Positions 50,538 to 59,686 of a stretch of DNA of 64,000 bases are shown here, piece after piece. Within the stretch, counting starts at the first letter, position 1, and the number at the start of each line of letters is the position of its first letter. Location of the stretch: NCBI GenBank assembly GCA_964544695.1, contig CAZJDB010000104.1, positions 32,405 to 96,404 on the forward strand, in the 5' to 3' direction. Below the pieces are notes generated by a model, which did no database searches, had not been told where the DNA came from, and worked only from the letters and a program-made list of their open reading frames with translations. Both the position numbers and the translations under genes were made by a program. This stretch comes from Dinghuibacter sp964544695 (GTDB taxonomy: Bacteria; Bacteroidota; Bacteroidia; Chitinophagales; Chitinophagaceae).

Positions 50538-53132
50538 ATGATCACTCAGGTAAAACAAGTACGCCAAAAGATCAAGTCCCGCCTGACTCCGGGTGGGGAG
50601 GATCGCATCATGGCCCGCCTCAGGGACCTCTCGGCCCTGAGCGCAACCGCCAGTTTCCAGGCCCTGGACAGCAGCCCTGAGGGGCTGACCCCCGAGGAAG
50701 CCCGCGAACGGCTGGATCGCTATGGCGCCAATGAAGTCTATCACGAAAAAGCTCCCACGTGGTATAAGCAGTTGGGGGAGGCTTTTCTCAATCCCTTCAT
50801 CGGCATTTTGATCGTTATCGCGGCCGTGTCCGCCTTCATGGCGGACTTTGAAACGGTCATCGTCGTTTCGGTGATGGTATTGGTCAGCGCTTTGCTGCGC
50901 TTTTTCCAGGAATACCGGAGCAACCGCGCGGCGGCGATCCTGAAGGGGATGGTCCGCACCACGGCAACAGTGGAGCGCTCGGGCCGTTTGGAAGTCGACC
51001 TGAAGGAAGTCGTGCCCGGAGACGTGGTATTCCTTTCCGCGGGAGATATGATCCCGGCCGACGTGCGGATCATCCAATCCAAAGACCTTTTCGTGAGCCA
51101 GGCCATGCTGACGGGGGAATCCCTGCCCGTGGAGAAATCCGAAAAGGACAACATCTGCTTTATGGGGACCAACGTGGTCAGCGGGACGGCCCGCGCCCTG
51201 GTGGTGGCTACAGGGAACGACACCTACTTCGGCTCGATCAGCAAGGGCCTGACGGGGAAGCGCGCTGAAACGAGCTTCGACAAGGGAGTCAGCAAAGTCA
51301 GTTGGCTCCTGATCCGCTTCATGTTGGTGATGGTCCCGCTGGTTTTCCTGATTAATGGGTTTTTGAAACATAATTGGATGGAGGCCCTCCTTTTCGGCAT
51401 CTCCGTCGCCGTGGGCCTGACCCCCGAGATGCTGCCCATGATCGTCACGGCGAACCTCGCCAAGGGCGCCGTGAACATGAGCCGCCGGAAAGTAATCGTC
51501 AAGCGCCTCAACGCCATTCAGAATATCGGGGCCATGAACATCCTGTGCACCGACAAGACGGGCACCCTGACCATGGACAAGATCATCCTCCAAAAGCACC
51601 TCAACGTATTGGGAGAAGACGACGAAGAGGTAATGAAGTGGGCCTACCTGAACAGTTACTATCAGACGGGGTTGAAGAACCTCCTGGACGTGGCCGTCCT
51701 GGAACACGCCGATGAAGTGCACGAGCACCTCAAGGCCCAGGATTTTAAAAAGGTCGACGAAATTCCCTTCGACTTCGAGCGCCGCCGCATGTCCGTCATC
51801 CTCGAAGCGCGCAACCACCGCCACCTCCTGATCTGCAAGGGCGCGGTGGAAGAAGTGCTGGGGCTTTGCACGCACGCCCTGGACCCCGAAGGGGAAGAGG
51901 TCGTGGTGCCCATGGATGCGCGCATGCGCGAGATCGTGGAGCGCAATTCTCGTAAGCTCAATGAAGAAGGCCTACGGGTGCTCCTGGTGGCCATCAAGGA
52001 ATTCGACGAGCGTCCCCTCACCTACTCCGTGGCGGACGAGTGCGGATTGATCCTGACGGGTTTCATTGGGTTCCTGGATCCGGCCAAACCCTCGGCACGG
52101 CCGTCCATCGAGGCCCTGCTGAAGTTGGGGATTCATATAAAGGTCCTCACAGGAGACAATGAGATCGTGACGAAGAAGATATGCCGCGACGTAGGGATTC
52201 CGTTTCAACACGTGCTCCTCGGGGCCGATCTCGATGTCATGTCCGACTCGGCTTTGGCTGTCTCGCTTGAGTCTATTTCCATTCTCGCCAAGCTGAGCCC
52301 TACCCAAAAGGCACGCGTGGTCCGTTGCCTGCAGGCCTCGGGGCATACGGTGGGCTTCATGGGGGACGGCATCAACGACGCGGCCGCCCTGCGCGACGCG
52401 GACGTGGGGATTTCGGTGGATACCGCCGTGGACATTGCCAAGGAAAGCGCCGACATCATCCTGCTCGAAAAAGATCTGATGGTGCTGCGCAAAGGGGTCA
52501 TCTACGGGCGCCGTACGTTCGGGAACATCATCAAGTACATCAAGATGACGGCCAGCAGCAATTTCGGAAATATGTTCAGTATGCTGGGTGCATCTGCCCT
52601 TTTTCCCTTCCTCCCCATGCTGCCGATCCAGATACTGGTGCAGAACCTCCTCTACGACCTGTCCCAGACGGCCATACCCTGGGACCGGATGGACAAGGAT
52701 TACCTGGAATCGCCCAAGAAGTGGGATGCATCGGGGATTGCGCGCTTCATGCTGTGGATCGGGCCGGTGAGCTCTATCTTCGATTATGCGACGTTCGGCG
52801 TATTGCTTTGGGTTTTCCATGCTTCGCCCGCTTTGTTCCAATCGGGGTGGTTTGTGGAGGGGTTGTTGTCGCAGACGTTGATCGTTCATCTGATCCGGAC
52901 GCGTAAAATTCCCTTTGTTCAAAGTTGGGCTACGGCGCCTGTGATTTTTACGACGATCCTGATCATGGGGGTAGGTTTGTATCTACCCTTTTCTCCACTG
53001 GCCTCTGCCTTGAAGATGGTTCCGCTGCCTTTGGCGTATTTTCCGTGGCTGGTGGGAATATTATTGACTTATTGTTTGCTTACTCAAGTAATAAAGACAT
53101 GGTTTATCAGAAAGTTCGATCAGTGGCTCTGA
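50538..53132 (+). CDS. mgtA: Magnesium-transporting P-type ATPase (MgtA/P3B type)
   Basis: An 864-residue P-type ATPase. Phosphorylation site Asp339 in ILCTDKTGTLT, the TGES loop (TGESLPVEKSE), FDFERRRMSV, GDNEIVTKKICRDVG and the hinge GDGINDAAALRDADVG are all present; the ion-site helices resemble MgtA/MgtB. It imports Mg2+ into the cytoplasm. Start uncertain: ATG 50538 has AGGAG only two bases upstream, while ATG 50610 has GGAGG with 8-base spacing. The OprB-like gene overlaps its end by 34 bases. Confidence 0.93.
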   Translation: MITQVKQVRQKIKSRLTPGGEDRIMARLRDLSALSATASFQALDSSPEGLTPEEARERLDRYGANEVYHEKAPTWYKQLGEAFLNPFIGILIVIAAVSAFMADFETVIVVSVMVLVSALLRFFQEYRSNRAAAILKGMVRTTATVERSGRLEVDLKEVVPGDVVFLSAGDMIPADVRIIQSKDLFVSQAMLTGESLPVEKSEKDNICFMGTNVVSGTARALVVATGNDTYFGSISKGLTGKRAETSFDKGVSKVSWLLIRFMLVMVPLVFLINGFLKHNWMEALLFGISVAVGLTPEMLPMIVTANLAKGAVNMSRRKVIVKRLNAIQNIGAMNILCTDKTGTLTMDKIILQKHLNVLGEDDEEVMKWAYLNSYYQTGLKNLLDVAVLEHADEVHEHLKAQDFKKVDEIPFDFERRRMSVILEARNHRHLLICKGAVEEVLGLCTHALDPEGEEVVVPMDARMREIVERNSRKLNEEGLRVLLVAIKEFDERPLTYSVADECGLILTGFIGFLDPAKPSARPSIEALLKLGIHIKVLTGDNEIVTKKICRDVGIPFQHVLLGADLDVMSDSALAVSLESISILAKLSPTQKARVVRCLQASGHTVGFMGDGINDAAALRDADVGISVDTAVDIAKESADIILLEKDLMVLRKGVIYGRRTFGNIIKYIKMTASSNFGNMFSMLGASALFPFLPMLPIQILVQNLLYDLSQTAIPWDRMDKDYLESPKKWDASGIARFMLWIGPVSSIFDYATFGVLLWVFHASPALFQSGWFVEGLLSQTLIVHLIRTRKIPFVQSWATAPVIFTTILIMGVGLYLPFSPLASALKMVPLPLAYFPWLVGILLTYCLLTQVIKTWFIRKFDQWL

Positions 53133-54466
53133 GCCTTTTGATTTCTTTGGGGGCGACGGCCCAGCAGTATAATCCGGACATTGCGGCACGCGCCATCTTC
53201 GTGGCGCCGGAGCCCTGGAGCGTCCATTTCCAGCTCACCAGCGTGGACATGGGGCACTTTGCCTTCCCGGCCGCTTACACGGGTCCCAACAGCCTCGTGG
53301 ACACGCCCGAGCACAACGTGACCAGCCTGACCACTTCCTTTTTCCTTGGCCGCAAGCTTTGGGCAGGGGCAGCCCTGTACTTCAACCCCGAAGTATCGGG
53401 AGGCAGGGGCCTGAGCAACGCTACGGGGATGGCGGGTTTCCCCAACGGGGAGACCTTCCGCATCGGGAACCCCGCGCCCGCTATCTATACCGCACGCTTC
53501 TTCTTCCAGCAAAACATTCCCCTGGGGCATACGGGGTACATCATCCAGGAGGACGACGTCAACCAGGTGCGCGATTCCATCCCCATTCAAAGGCTGACCC
53601 TGAGCGTCGGAAAATTTTCCCTGGATGATTTCTTCGACGATAACCTGTTCAGTCACGAGGCCCGGACCCAATTCCTCAACTGGGCCCTGATGAGCAACGG
53701 GGCCTGGGATTACCCCGCCAATACGCGGGGGTATACCGTGGGCCTGACAGCAGAATTCTTCCTGAAGGGCTTCGCAGTCCGGGGCAGCATCGCCCAGGAA
53801 CCGCGCCAGGCCAATGGTCCCGACCTGGATCCCGACATTTTTAAATACCATGGGATTACTATCGAGGGGGAAAAGCCCATCGTCATCGGCAAGCAGCCCG
53901 GGACGATCCGGTTGCTCGTGTTCGATGATTTGACGCGGGCCGTAGCATATTCCACGGTACTGAACCAGGTGCAGCACGGGGACAGCAGCCTGGTAGGCGT
54001 CTTCGACGGGACGGTCCTTTCCCCTGCCCACGGTTCCAAATACGGATGGGGCCTCAGCGCCAACCAAAATATAACGGACAACGTTGGGGTTTTTTTAAGA
54101 GCCAGTTGGAACGACGGAAAGACGGGCACGTGGGCTTTCACTGAGATCGATGAAACCATTAGCGCGGGGGTGTCTGTGCTGGGGAAGCTTTGGCATCGTC
54201 CCTATGATGTCACTGGCGTCGCGGGTGTCCTGAACGGCATCTCTTCGGGCCACCAGGCTTTTCTGAAGGCCGGTTTTAAGGGATTCATGATCGGGGACGG
54301 GAACCTGGACTACGGGCACGAAGGGATCCTGGAGTATTATTATTCTTTACGCCTGTTTGCGCACGTGTTCCTTTCGGCCGACTACCAATGGGCTCACAAT
54401 CCCGGGTACAATAAAGCCCGCGGTCCGGTCAATATTTACGCGTTCCGCGGGCATATAGAATTCTAA
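53099..54466 (+). CDS. OprB-family carbohydrate porin-like outer-membrane protein
   Basis: A 455-residue protein with a signal peptide (VALSLLISLGATAQ). The mature part is beta-rich and shows OprB-type segments such as RLTLSVGKFSLDDFFDD, a repeating GFAVRGSIAQEPRQ strand and a final aromatic residue (HIEF). OprB proteins are sugar-selective porins. The start at 53099 lies inside mgtA in another frame, so the two genes are probably co-translated. Whether it serves sugar or Mg2+ entry is unknown. Confidence 0.8.
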   Translation: MVYQKVRSVALSLLISLGATAQQYNPDIAARAIFVAPEPWSVHFQLTSVDMGHFAFPAAYTGPNSLVDTPEHNVTSLTTSFFLGRKLWAGAALYFNPEVSGGRGLSNATGMAGFPNGETFRIGNPAPAIYTARFFFQQNIPLGHTGYIIQEDDVNQVRDSIPIQRLTLSVGKFSLDDFFDDNLFSHEARTQFLNWALMSNGAWDYPANTRGYTVGLTAEFFLKGFAVRGSIAQEPRQANGPDLDPDIFKYHGITIEGEKPIVIGKQPGTIRLLVFDDLTRAVAYSTVLNQVQHGDSSLVGVFDGTVLSPAHGSKYGWGLSANQNITDNVGVFLRASWNDGKTGTWAFTEIDETISAGVSVLGKLWHRPYDVTGVAGVLNGISSGHQAFLKAGFKGFMIGDGNLDYGHEGILEYYYSLRLFAHVFLSADYQWAHNPGYNKARGPVNIYAFRGHIEF

Positions 54467-54551
54467 TCCCTGATGTGGCTTATGCCGAACAACTAAAGTT
54501 GGCAAAAATTATCCCGGATCGATCATAAATTCACCGGATAGCCTTGGTTTT

Positions 54552-55313
54552 TCAACGAATCACCCTTTTGAAGGACCTGGAGGCCCAGGTGAGGACTAAG
54601 ATCATGGCCGGCGTGGTGATGGCGAAAGCCTGCCAGATGCTCTTGTCTTTGAAATGCCCGTTGGTCAGCGCTCTCGCCGCAGTGACGGAATAATAGACCG
54701 GGTCGGCGTGTGCCGCGACCTTGAGCCACCCCGGCGCCAAATCCATAGGCAACAGGAACCCCGCCAGGAGCAAGAGGGGCAGCGAGACCATCTGCGCAAA
54801 GGGTACCAGCGTGTCCTCGCTTTGGAAGCGCAGCGCGATGGCATAGGAAAAGGCCGCAAACATACACGTGTTGACCAGCAGGAGGACCATCAGGAGAAGG
54901 AATCCTCCCCAATTGACCTGGAGGCCAAAGGGCAGGGCAAGCATCGTGAAAACCAGGGCCTGGATCTGGACGTTCACCGCGTCCCGGGTCATGGCTCCGA
55001 TCAGGATGGCCACCCTGCTGGTGGGCGTTACGCGGAAGCGCTCGATGATCCCCTGGCGAATCTCGTCGATGAGGCGGAAACCCGCAAAGGCGCCACCAAA
55101 GATGGAAAAGGAGACGAGCATGCCCGGGAGGAACAGGTTCAGGATGTTGCCCTGTGGAAAGCCCGGGACGCCTTTCAGGTTCTTGAGCAGGGGGGCGTAA
55201 AGCAACAGGTACATGACGGGTACGAAAACGGTGATGGTGAGCATAACGGGGTTGCCCAGGGTCTCTTTCATTTTACGTCCGAAATAGATTCGGGATCCGG
55301 TGAGGAAGTTCAT
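54552..55313 (-). CDS. ABC-2 type transporter permease
   Basis: A 253-residue membrane protein of the ABC-2/DrrB type: six hydrophobic helices, the FRLIDEIRQGIIERFRVTP segment (core GIIERFRVTP) and a C-terminal DPVYYSVTAARAL. It forms the membrane part of an exporter with the ATPase encoded 3 bases upstream. The substrate is unknown. Confidence 0.9.
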   Translation of the reverse strand: MNFLTGSRIYFGRKMKETLGNPVMLTITVFVPVMYLLLYAPLLKNLKGVPGFPQGNILNLFLPGMLVSFSIFGGAFAGFRLIDEIRQGIIERFRVTPTSRVAILIGAMTRDAVNVQIQALVFTMLALPFGLQVNWGGFLLLMVLLLVNTCMFAAFSYAIALRFQSEDTLVPFAQMVSLPLLLLAGFLLPMDLAPGWLKVAAHADPVYYSVTAARALTNGHFKDKSIWQAFAITTPAMILVLTWASRSFKRVIR

Positions 55314-55316
55314 GTA

Positions 55317-56264
55317 TTATGCATGTAAGGTGCGGCCGGTCTCCCTTAAGAAGACGTCGTCCAGCGTGGGTTGGGAAAGGGTGACTGAGCTAAGGGATAT
55401 CGATTCCTGGTCGAGGAGCTTCAATATGCGGGGCAGGACGGCTTCGCCTTCCTTGACGTATAACCGGATCTTGCCGTTTTCCATGGCCGCTTCTCTTGTG
55501 TACGGCTGGGCTTTCAGCAGGTTTATCGCTTTCTCGTTTTCGCTGTTCAGCCCAAGGAGCACCATATCTCCGGCGACCTGCTGCTTGAGGTGTCTGGGCG
55601 TGCCCTCAGCCACGATGACGCCTTGATCCATGATCGCAATACGGTCCGAAAGTTCGTCGGCTTCATCCATGTAATGCGTGGTCAGGAAAATGGTGGCGCC
55701 CTCATCTCTGAGGCGCTTGACCTCAACCCACAACTGGGCCCTGCTGTTGGGATCGAGGCCGGTAGTAGGCTCGTCCAGGAACAACAAGGCCGGACGATGC
55801 ATCATGCCCAAGGCTATGTCGAGCCTTCGCTTTTGACCGCCGGAGTAGGTGGAGGATTTTCTTGCTGACACGCTTTCCAGATTTAACGTCTTGATGAGTT
55901 GCGCAGCCCTTTTGCCTGCTTGTTTCGCGTCTATGCCATACAGCCTGGCTTGTAGCATGAGGTCCTCCCAGGCGCTCACGTCCCGGTCCGAGCCACCAAC
56001 CTGGCTGACGTAGCCTATGGCTTTTCGAACTTTATCCGGCTCTTTGATGAGATCGTGCCCCGCTACCCTCGCCTCGCCCCCATCAGGGACCAGGAGGGTG
56101 GCCAGCATCCGCAGGGTTGTGGTTTTTCCCGCCCCATTGGGGCCCAGGAATCCGAATATTTCGCCTTGGGAGACGCATAAGTCTACCCCTTTGACGGCCT
56201 GCACAGGTCCCGTTTTCGAGGGGAAGGATTTGCGCAAGCCCTTGGTCATCAGTAACGTTTCCAT
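55317..56264 (-). CDS. ABC transporter ATP-binding protein (DrrA type)
   Basis: A 315-residue ATPase. Walker A GPNGAGKTT, signature YSGGQKRRLDIA, Walker B LLFLDEPTTGLD and an H-loop in TTHYMDEAD are seen. The C-terminal extension with LSQPTLDDVFLRETGRTL is the typical DrrA tail. Together with the ABC-2 permease it probably exports a drug or lipid. It starts at 56264. Confidence 0.93.
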   Translation of the reverse strand: METLLMTKGLRKSFPSKTGPVQAVKGVDLCVSQGEIFGFLGPNGAGKTTTLRMLATLLVPDGGEARVAGHDLIKEPDKVRKAIGYVSQVGGSDRDVSAWEDLMLQARLYGIDAKQAGKRAAQLIKTLNLESVSARKSSTYSGGQKRRLDIALGMMHRPALLFLDEPTTGLDPNSRAQLWVEVKRLRDEGATIFLTTHYMDEADELSDRIAIMDQGVIVAEGTPRHLKQQVAGDMVLLGLNSENEKAINLLKAQPYTREAAMENGKIRLYVKEGEAVLPRILKLLDQESISLSSVTLSQPTLDDVFLRETGRTLHA

Positions 56265-56882
56265 GTCGAGTGGTTTCCGGCAAATCTAGGCCCGGGGCCT
56301 GCTTCCGGCAATGGCAGTTCGGCGGGTTCCCATTCGGTTTCGGTCGGTGGGGGATTTTGGGCGGTGAAATGAGGATCCCGTGGGAGGTTTTTCGGCGCGT
56401 GGCGCGCGGGCTTGCCGGCGGTACGCGGGTTTGTTTCCCGGGCTATGAGCTCGCCACCATTTCGTCAAACGCTGTACCCTCGCTTATTTGAGAATGCACA
56501 AAATGAACATCTTAATCCCTGGTCTCCTAACTAATTTTGGACAGGCGGTTTCAAAACCAGATAAAAATACTTATCTTTATAATTGTGGGGATTTTCTTTG
56601 CTAAATCGTGTCGTTTGTGTGCTTCAGCGGTGTAGATACGATCGTAGATTTCCGTAGTTCTTTTACTATAAGAAAAAGAATGAAATTTGTCACACCCCAT
56701 GACGTTTGAGATGTAATTTTGGGACACATTTAATACGGGTACCAAATGAATATGAAAACGCTAAGCGGACCTCTTCATGAAGACCTTCTACCAAAACATT
56801 CATCAACGAATTCTTCTCACTTGAGATAATAACTCTTTCTGGACACACATTCAATATTGTGGTTTCAGAGGTAAGCAAAACG

Positions 56883-56912
56883 CCCTGCCTTTCTAGGCGG
56901 GGTTATTTTTTT
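56883..56912 (+). terminator. Intrinsic terminator at the end of the AT-rich segment
   Basis: Stem CCCTGCC/GGCGGGG (one G-T pair) with a 6-base loop (56883-56902), then a T-rich run. It would stop transcripts on the plus strand, where no coding gene is upstream. Confidence 0.7.
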
Positions 56913-56965
56913 ATGCCCCCTTCGCATACTTTGAGAATATAGTATGCTCAGGGGGCATAAAAAAA
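56906..56965. repeat. 60-bp cruciform: perfect 15-bp outer and 7-bp inner arms
   Basis: TTTTTTTATGCCCCC (56906-56920) pairs perfectly with 56951-56965; inside, GCATACT (56924-56930) pairs with AGTATGC (56941-56947). It can act as a terminator in both directions. Confidence 0.85.
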
Positions 56966-57048
56966 TACTCTTATGATCTGGGGGGGTAGACCCCCCAGAC
57001 CCCCCCGGAGCGGGGGTGGCGGGCTTATTGATTCATTGACTTCGGGTC

Positions 57049-57065
57049 GGCCGCCTTTGGCGGCC
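57049..57065. repeat. Hairpin GGCCGCC-TTT-GGCGGCC
   Basis: A perfect 7-base stem with a 3-base loop, next to the tandem repeat at 57067. Confidence 0.7.
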
Positions 57066-57066
57066 G

Positions 57067-57102
57067 GGGGAGCTTGGGGAGCTTGGGGAGCTTGGGGAGC
57101 CT
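57067..57102. repeat. 9-bp tandem repeat, four copies
   Basis: GGGGAGCTT-type units (9 bases) repeated four times, the last slightly changed. A short microsatellite; no CRISPR structure. Confidence 0.85.
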
Positions 57103-57178
57103 GAATGCCGAGCCGGCTATGAGAGCTAGCTCGTTCGACCAAGACGCCGGCGGCTCTTCGCTCTTCCTCGGGGCGGCA

Positions 57179-57258
57179 GGGCGGGCTGAGGGGCGGTGGG
57201 CCTCGACGCAGCCGCTTTGTTACGGCGAAGTCGAGGTCCACCGCCCCTCAGCCCGCCC
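57179..57258. repeat. 29-bp inverted repeat before the UGD gene end
   Basis: 57179-57207 and 57230-57258 are reverse complements apart from one position (G/T), with a 22-base loop. It lies about 50 bases past the stop codon of the UDP-glucose dehydrogenase gene. Confidence 0.85.
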
Positions 57259-57307
57259 AGTGAAGCATACTGCCGGTGGGGCATACACCCGGCAAGGCAA
57301 AATAAAT

Positions 57308-58654
57308 TTAGGCGCGGGCCTCTTCTTCCTGGCTGAGGGCGGAGCCCGCATCGTTGCCACGGCCTACACTGAAATATTCAAAGCCAAGGGCTTCCATCTG
57401 GGCGACCTCGAAGACGTTGCGGCCGTCGAAGATGACACGCTGGGCCATTAAGGAAGTCATTTTTTCGAAGTCGGGGGTTCGGAAGACGGACCACTCGGTG
57501 GCGATGACGACGGCATCGGCAGCGGCCAGCACATCGTATTGATTGGCGCCAAAAATAACGCGGTCGCCATACAGCCGCCGCACGTGCGGCATAGCTTCGG
57601 GGTCGAAGGCGGAGACGATGGCTCCTTCGGCGAGGAGGGCCTCGATCATATAGAGGGCGGGAGCTTCGCGGATGTCGTCGGTGTTGGGTTTGAAGGCGAG
57701 ACCCCAGAGGGCGATGCGGCGGCCGGCGAGGACGCCATTAAAATAGGAACGCATCTTGGGAATCAAGTAGACCTTTTGGGCCTCGTTGACTTCCATGACG
57801 GATTCCAAAATGCTAAACTTATACCCAGCCTCGGAAGCGGAGCGCGCCAGGGCCTGTACGTCTTTGGGAAAGCAACTGCCCCCGTACCCGATACCGGGAA
57901 AGAGAAAGCGCCGGCCTATGCGCTCGTCGCTGCCCATGGCCTTGCGGACCATGTCTACGTCGGCGCCCAGGAGTTCGCAGAGGCGCGCGATTTCGTTCAT
58001 GAAGGTGATCTTGGTGGCGAGGAAGGCGTTGGCAGCGTATTTGGAGAGTTCGGCGGAACGCTCGTCCATGAATAGGACGGGGTTGCCCTGCCGGACGAAT
58101 GGTCCATATAAATCCCGGAAAATCTTGCGGGCGCGTTCGGAAAGCGTGCCGATAACCACGCGGTCGGGCTTCATGAAGTCGTCTACGGCTACGCCTTCCC
58201 GTAAGAATTCGGGGTTGGAGACGACATCGAAGTCACCGGAAAAATTGCGGGCGATGGCTACGCGAACCTGGTCGGCGGTGCCCACGGGGACGGTGCTTTT
58301 GTCGACGATGACTTTGTAGTCGGTGAGCAGGCGACCGAGCTGGTCGGCGACCTGAAGGACGTAGGACAGGTCTGCGGCGCCGTCCTTGCCGGGAGGCGTG
58401 GGGAGCGCCAGGAATATGACCTGGGCTTCCCGTATGCCTTCGGCGAGGTCGGTCGTGAATTGAAGACGGCCTTCCTTAAGGTTTCGGAGGAAAAGGTGTT
58501 CCAGCCCGGGTTCGTAGATAGTGATTTCTCCCCCGGAGAGTTTCTGGACTTTGTGGGCGTCGATGTCGACGCATATAACTTTGTTGCCGGTCTCGGCGAA
58601 GCAGGTACCGGTCACCAGACCGACGTACCCTGTTCCTACAACAGCGATTTTCAT
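57308..58654 (-). CDS. UDP-glucose 6-dehydrogenase
   Basis: A 448-residue enzyme that oxidises UDP-glucose to UDP-glucuronate. NAD-binding GTGYVGLVTG at residue 7, DKSTVPVGTAD, the FLATKITFMNEIARL segment and the catalytic cysteine in GYGGSCFPKDV are all seen. Start at 58654 (MKIAVVGTGYVGL) rather than the longer frame from 58705. UDP-glucuronate feeds surface glycans. A GTACA-N5-TGTAC dyad lies upstream (58672-58686), perhaps an operator. Confidence 0.95.
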   Translation of the reverse strand: MKIAVVGTGYVGLVTGTCFAETGNKVICVDIDAHKVQKLSGGEITIYEPGLEHLFLRNLKEGRLQFTTDLAEGIREAQVIFLALPTPPGKDGAADLSYVLQVADQLGRLLTDYKVIVDKSTVPVGTADQVRVAIARNFSGDFDVVSNPEFLREGVAVDDFMKPDRVVIGTLSERARKIFRDLYGPFVRQGNPVLFMDERSAELSKYAANAFLATKITFMNEIARLCELLGADVDMVRKAMGSDERIGRRFLFPGIGYGGSCFPKDVQALARSASEAGYKFSILESVMEVNEAQKVYLIPKMRSYFNGVLAGRRIALWGLAFKPNTDDIREAPALYMIEALLAEGAIVSAFDPEAMPHVRRLYGDRVIFGANQYDVLAAADAVVIATEWSVFRTPDFEKMTSLMAQRVIFDGRNVFEVAQMEALGFEYFSVGRGNDAGSALSQEEEARA

Positions 58655-58753
58655 GTAAACGAGGTTAAACGGTACACTAAATGTACTTCGAAAGAAAACC
58701 CCCAAAAGAACAGGCCGGGTGAACGCCGTAATTATTCTAGGGAACGCGGGAAT

Positions 58754-59686
58754 TTACTGGTGCGGTGGTGCTGAGGCGAGGCGCAGGGGCGCAACTGAGG
58801 TGGCACTAACGCGGCCGATCATGTCAAGTATAGCCGCTTCAACCTCAGGCTTATTGGAAAAAGCAATGAGGTGCCCCTTGCCGGGGATCATATGCACCGT
58901 CAAAGGACTGGCGTTGACCAGGTGGGTCCTCGCAAAGTTCGCGTTCGAGGGATAGACCAATTCATCCTTGGAGCCCTGCAGGTAGGTGACCGGAATATGG
59001 ATGGAAGACCAAAGGGGGAGCATTTTTTCGAGCTCGGCTTTGTGGTGGATTTTTTCGGTGTTGGCGGACTGCAGCATCCGGGGGATGAACCAACGCAGCC
59101 AGGGGTGTTCGATGGCAGGGGTGAACCAGAATATTTTTTCCTCTCCCGGGGCGATGGCGGGAGCAATGAGGACGAGGCCGTCGACGACGCCGGGGTTGTC
59201 CATGACGAGGCGGGAGGCCACTGCGGTGCCGTAGGAAGCGCCTACCAGCACAATGGGGTGATGGAGGGCGCGCATGCTGTCCAGCAAAGGCTTCAGAAGA
59301 AGCGCTTGTTGATGGATGTCGGGGATGGGGTCTGCGAGTCCGGAGTAACCGTACCCTGGCCGGTCGACCGCGTACATGCGCGCATTGTGCAGCAGAGCGC
59401 TGTCCATTAAATAGTTCCGCCAGTAGCTGAGGGAACTGGGCGCCCCGTGAATAAACAAAACACAACACGTAGTGTCCGAACCCACTGAAAGATACCGGAT
59501 ACGCCGGCCGCCGGCCGAATAATAAGCGACGGTAGGGTAAAGTTTCTCCGAATGGAATATCGCGTACAGGTCCTTATCATCCATGCGGAACTGAACGAAC
59601 TGGTCGAAGATCAGCAGGATGATCACCATGAAAACGAAGGCGGCGATGACCAGATTGACCAGCAGGCGGATGAAGTTCCTAAACAT
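58754..59686 (-). CDS. Membrane-anchored alpha/beta hydrolase
   Basis: A 310-residue hydrolase. One N-terminal membrane helix (about 5-27) is followed by the alpha/beta fold with an oxyanion FIHGAPSS, the nucleophile Ser in VGASYGTA, an acid in GSKDELVYPSN and the histidine in GKGHLIAF. The substrate is unknown. Its start overlaps the gpmA end by 8 bases. The C-terminus is short and Ala/Pro-rich. Confidence 0.85.
   Translation of the reverse strand: MFRNFIRLLVNLVIAAFVFMVIILLIFDQFVQFRMDDKDLYAIFHSEKLYPTVAYYSAGGRRIRYLSVGSDTTCCVLFIHGAPSSLSYWRNYLMDSALLHNARMYAVDRPGYGYSGLADPIPDIHQQALLLKPLLDSMRALHHPIVLVGASYGTAVASRLVMDNPGVVDGLVLIAPAIAPGEEKIFWFTPAIEHPWLRWFIPRMLQSANTEKIHHKAELEKMLPLWSSIHIPVTYLQGSKDELVYPSNANFARTHLVNASPLTVHMIPGKGHLIAFSNKPEVEAAILDMIGRVSATSVAPLRLASAPPHQ

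Larger units (their letters stand above)
56265..57307. other. 1-kb gene-free region with AT-rich core and many inverted repeats
   Basis: No frame in this stretch gives a recognisable protein. About 56500-56960 is markedly AT-richer than anything else here, and 56970-57260 is GC-rich and repetitive. Two short minus-strand frames in the AT-rich part (56551-56745, 56690-56878) overlap each other and match no family I know; a decayed gene is possible. Structured parts are listed separately. Confidence 0.7.

Noticed and set aside
56551..56878. Two overlapping short minus-strand frames in the AT-rich segment
   Set aside because: They are short, overlap out of frame and resemble no known protein; a degraded gene is possible but not supported.
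57067..57102. Tandem repeats considered as a CRISPR array
   Set aside because: Units are 9 bases with no spacers and no cas genes.
56948..57241. A 97-residue minus-strand frame with QAP repeats
   Set aside because: It is produced by the 9-base repeat and GC-rich hairpins; no homology, no plausible start site.
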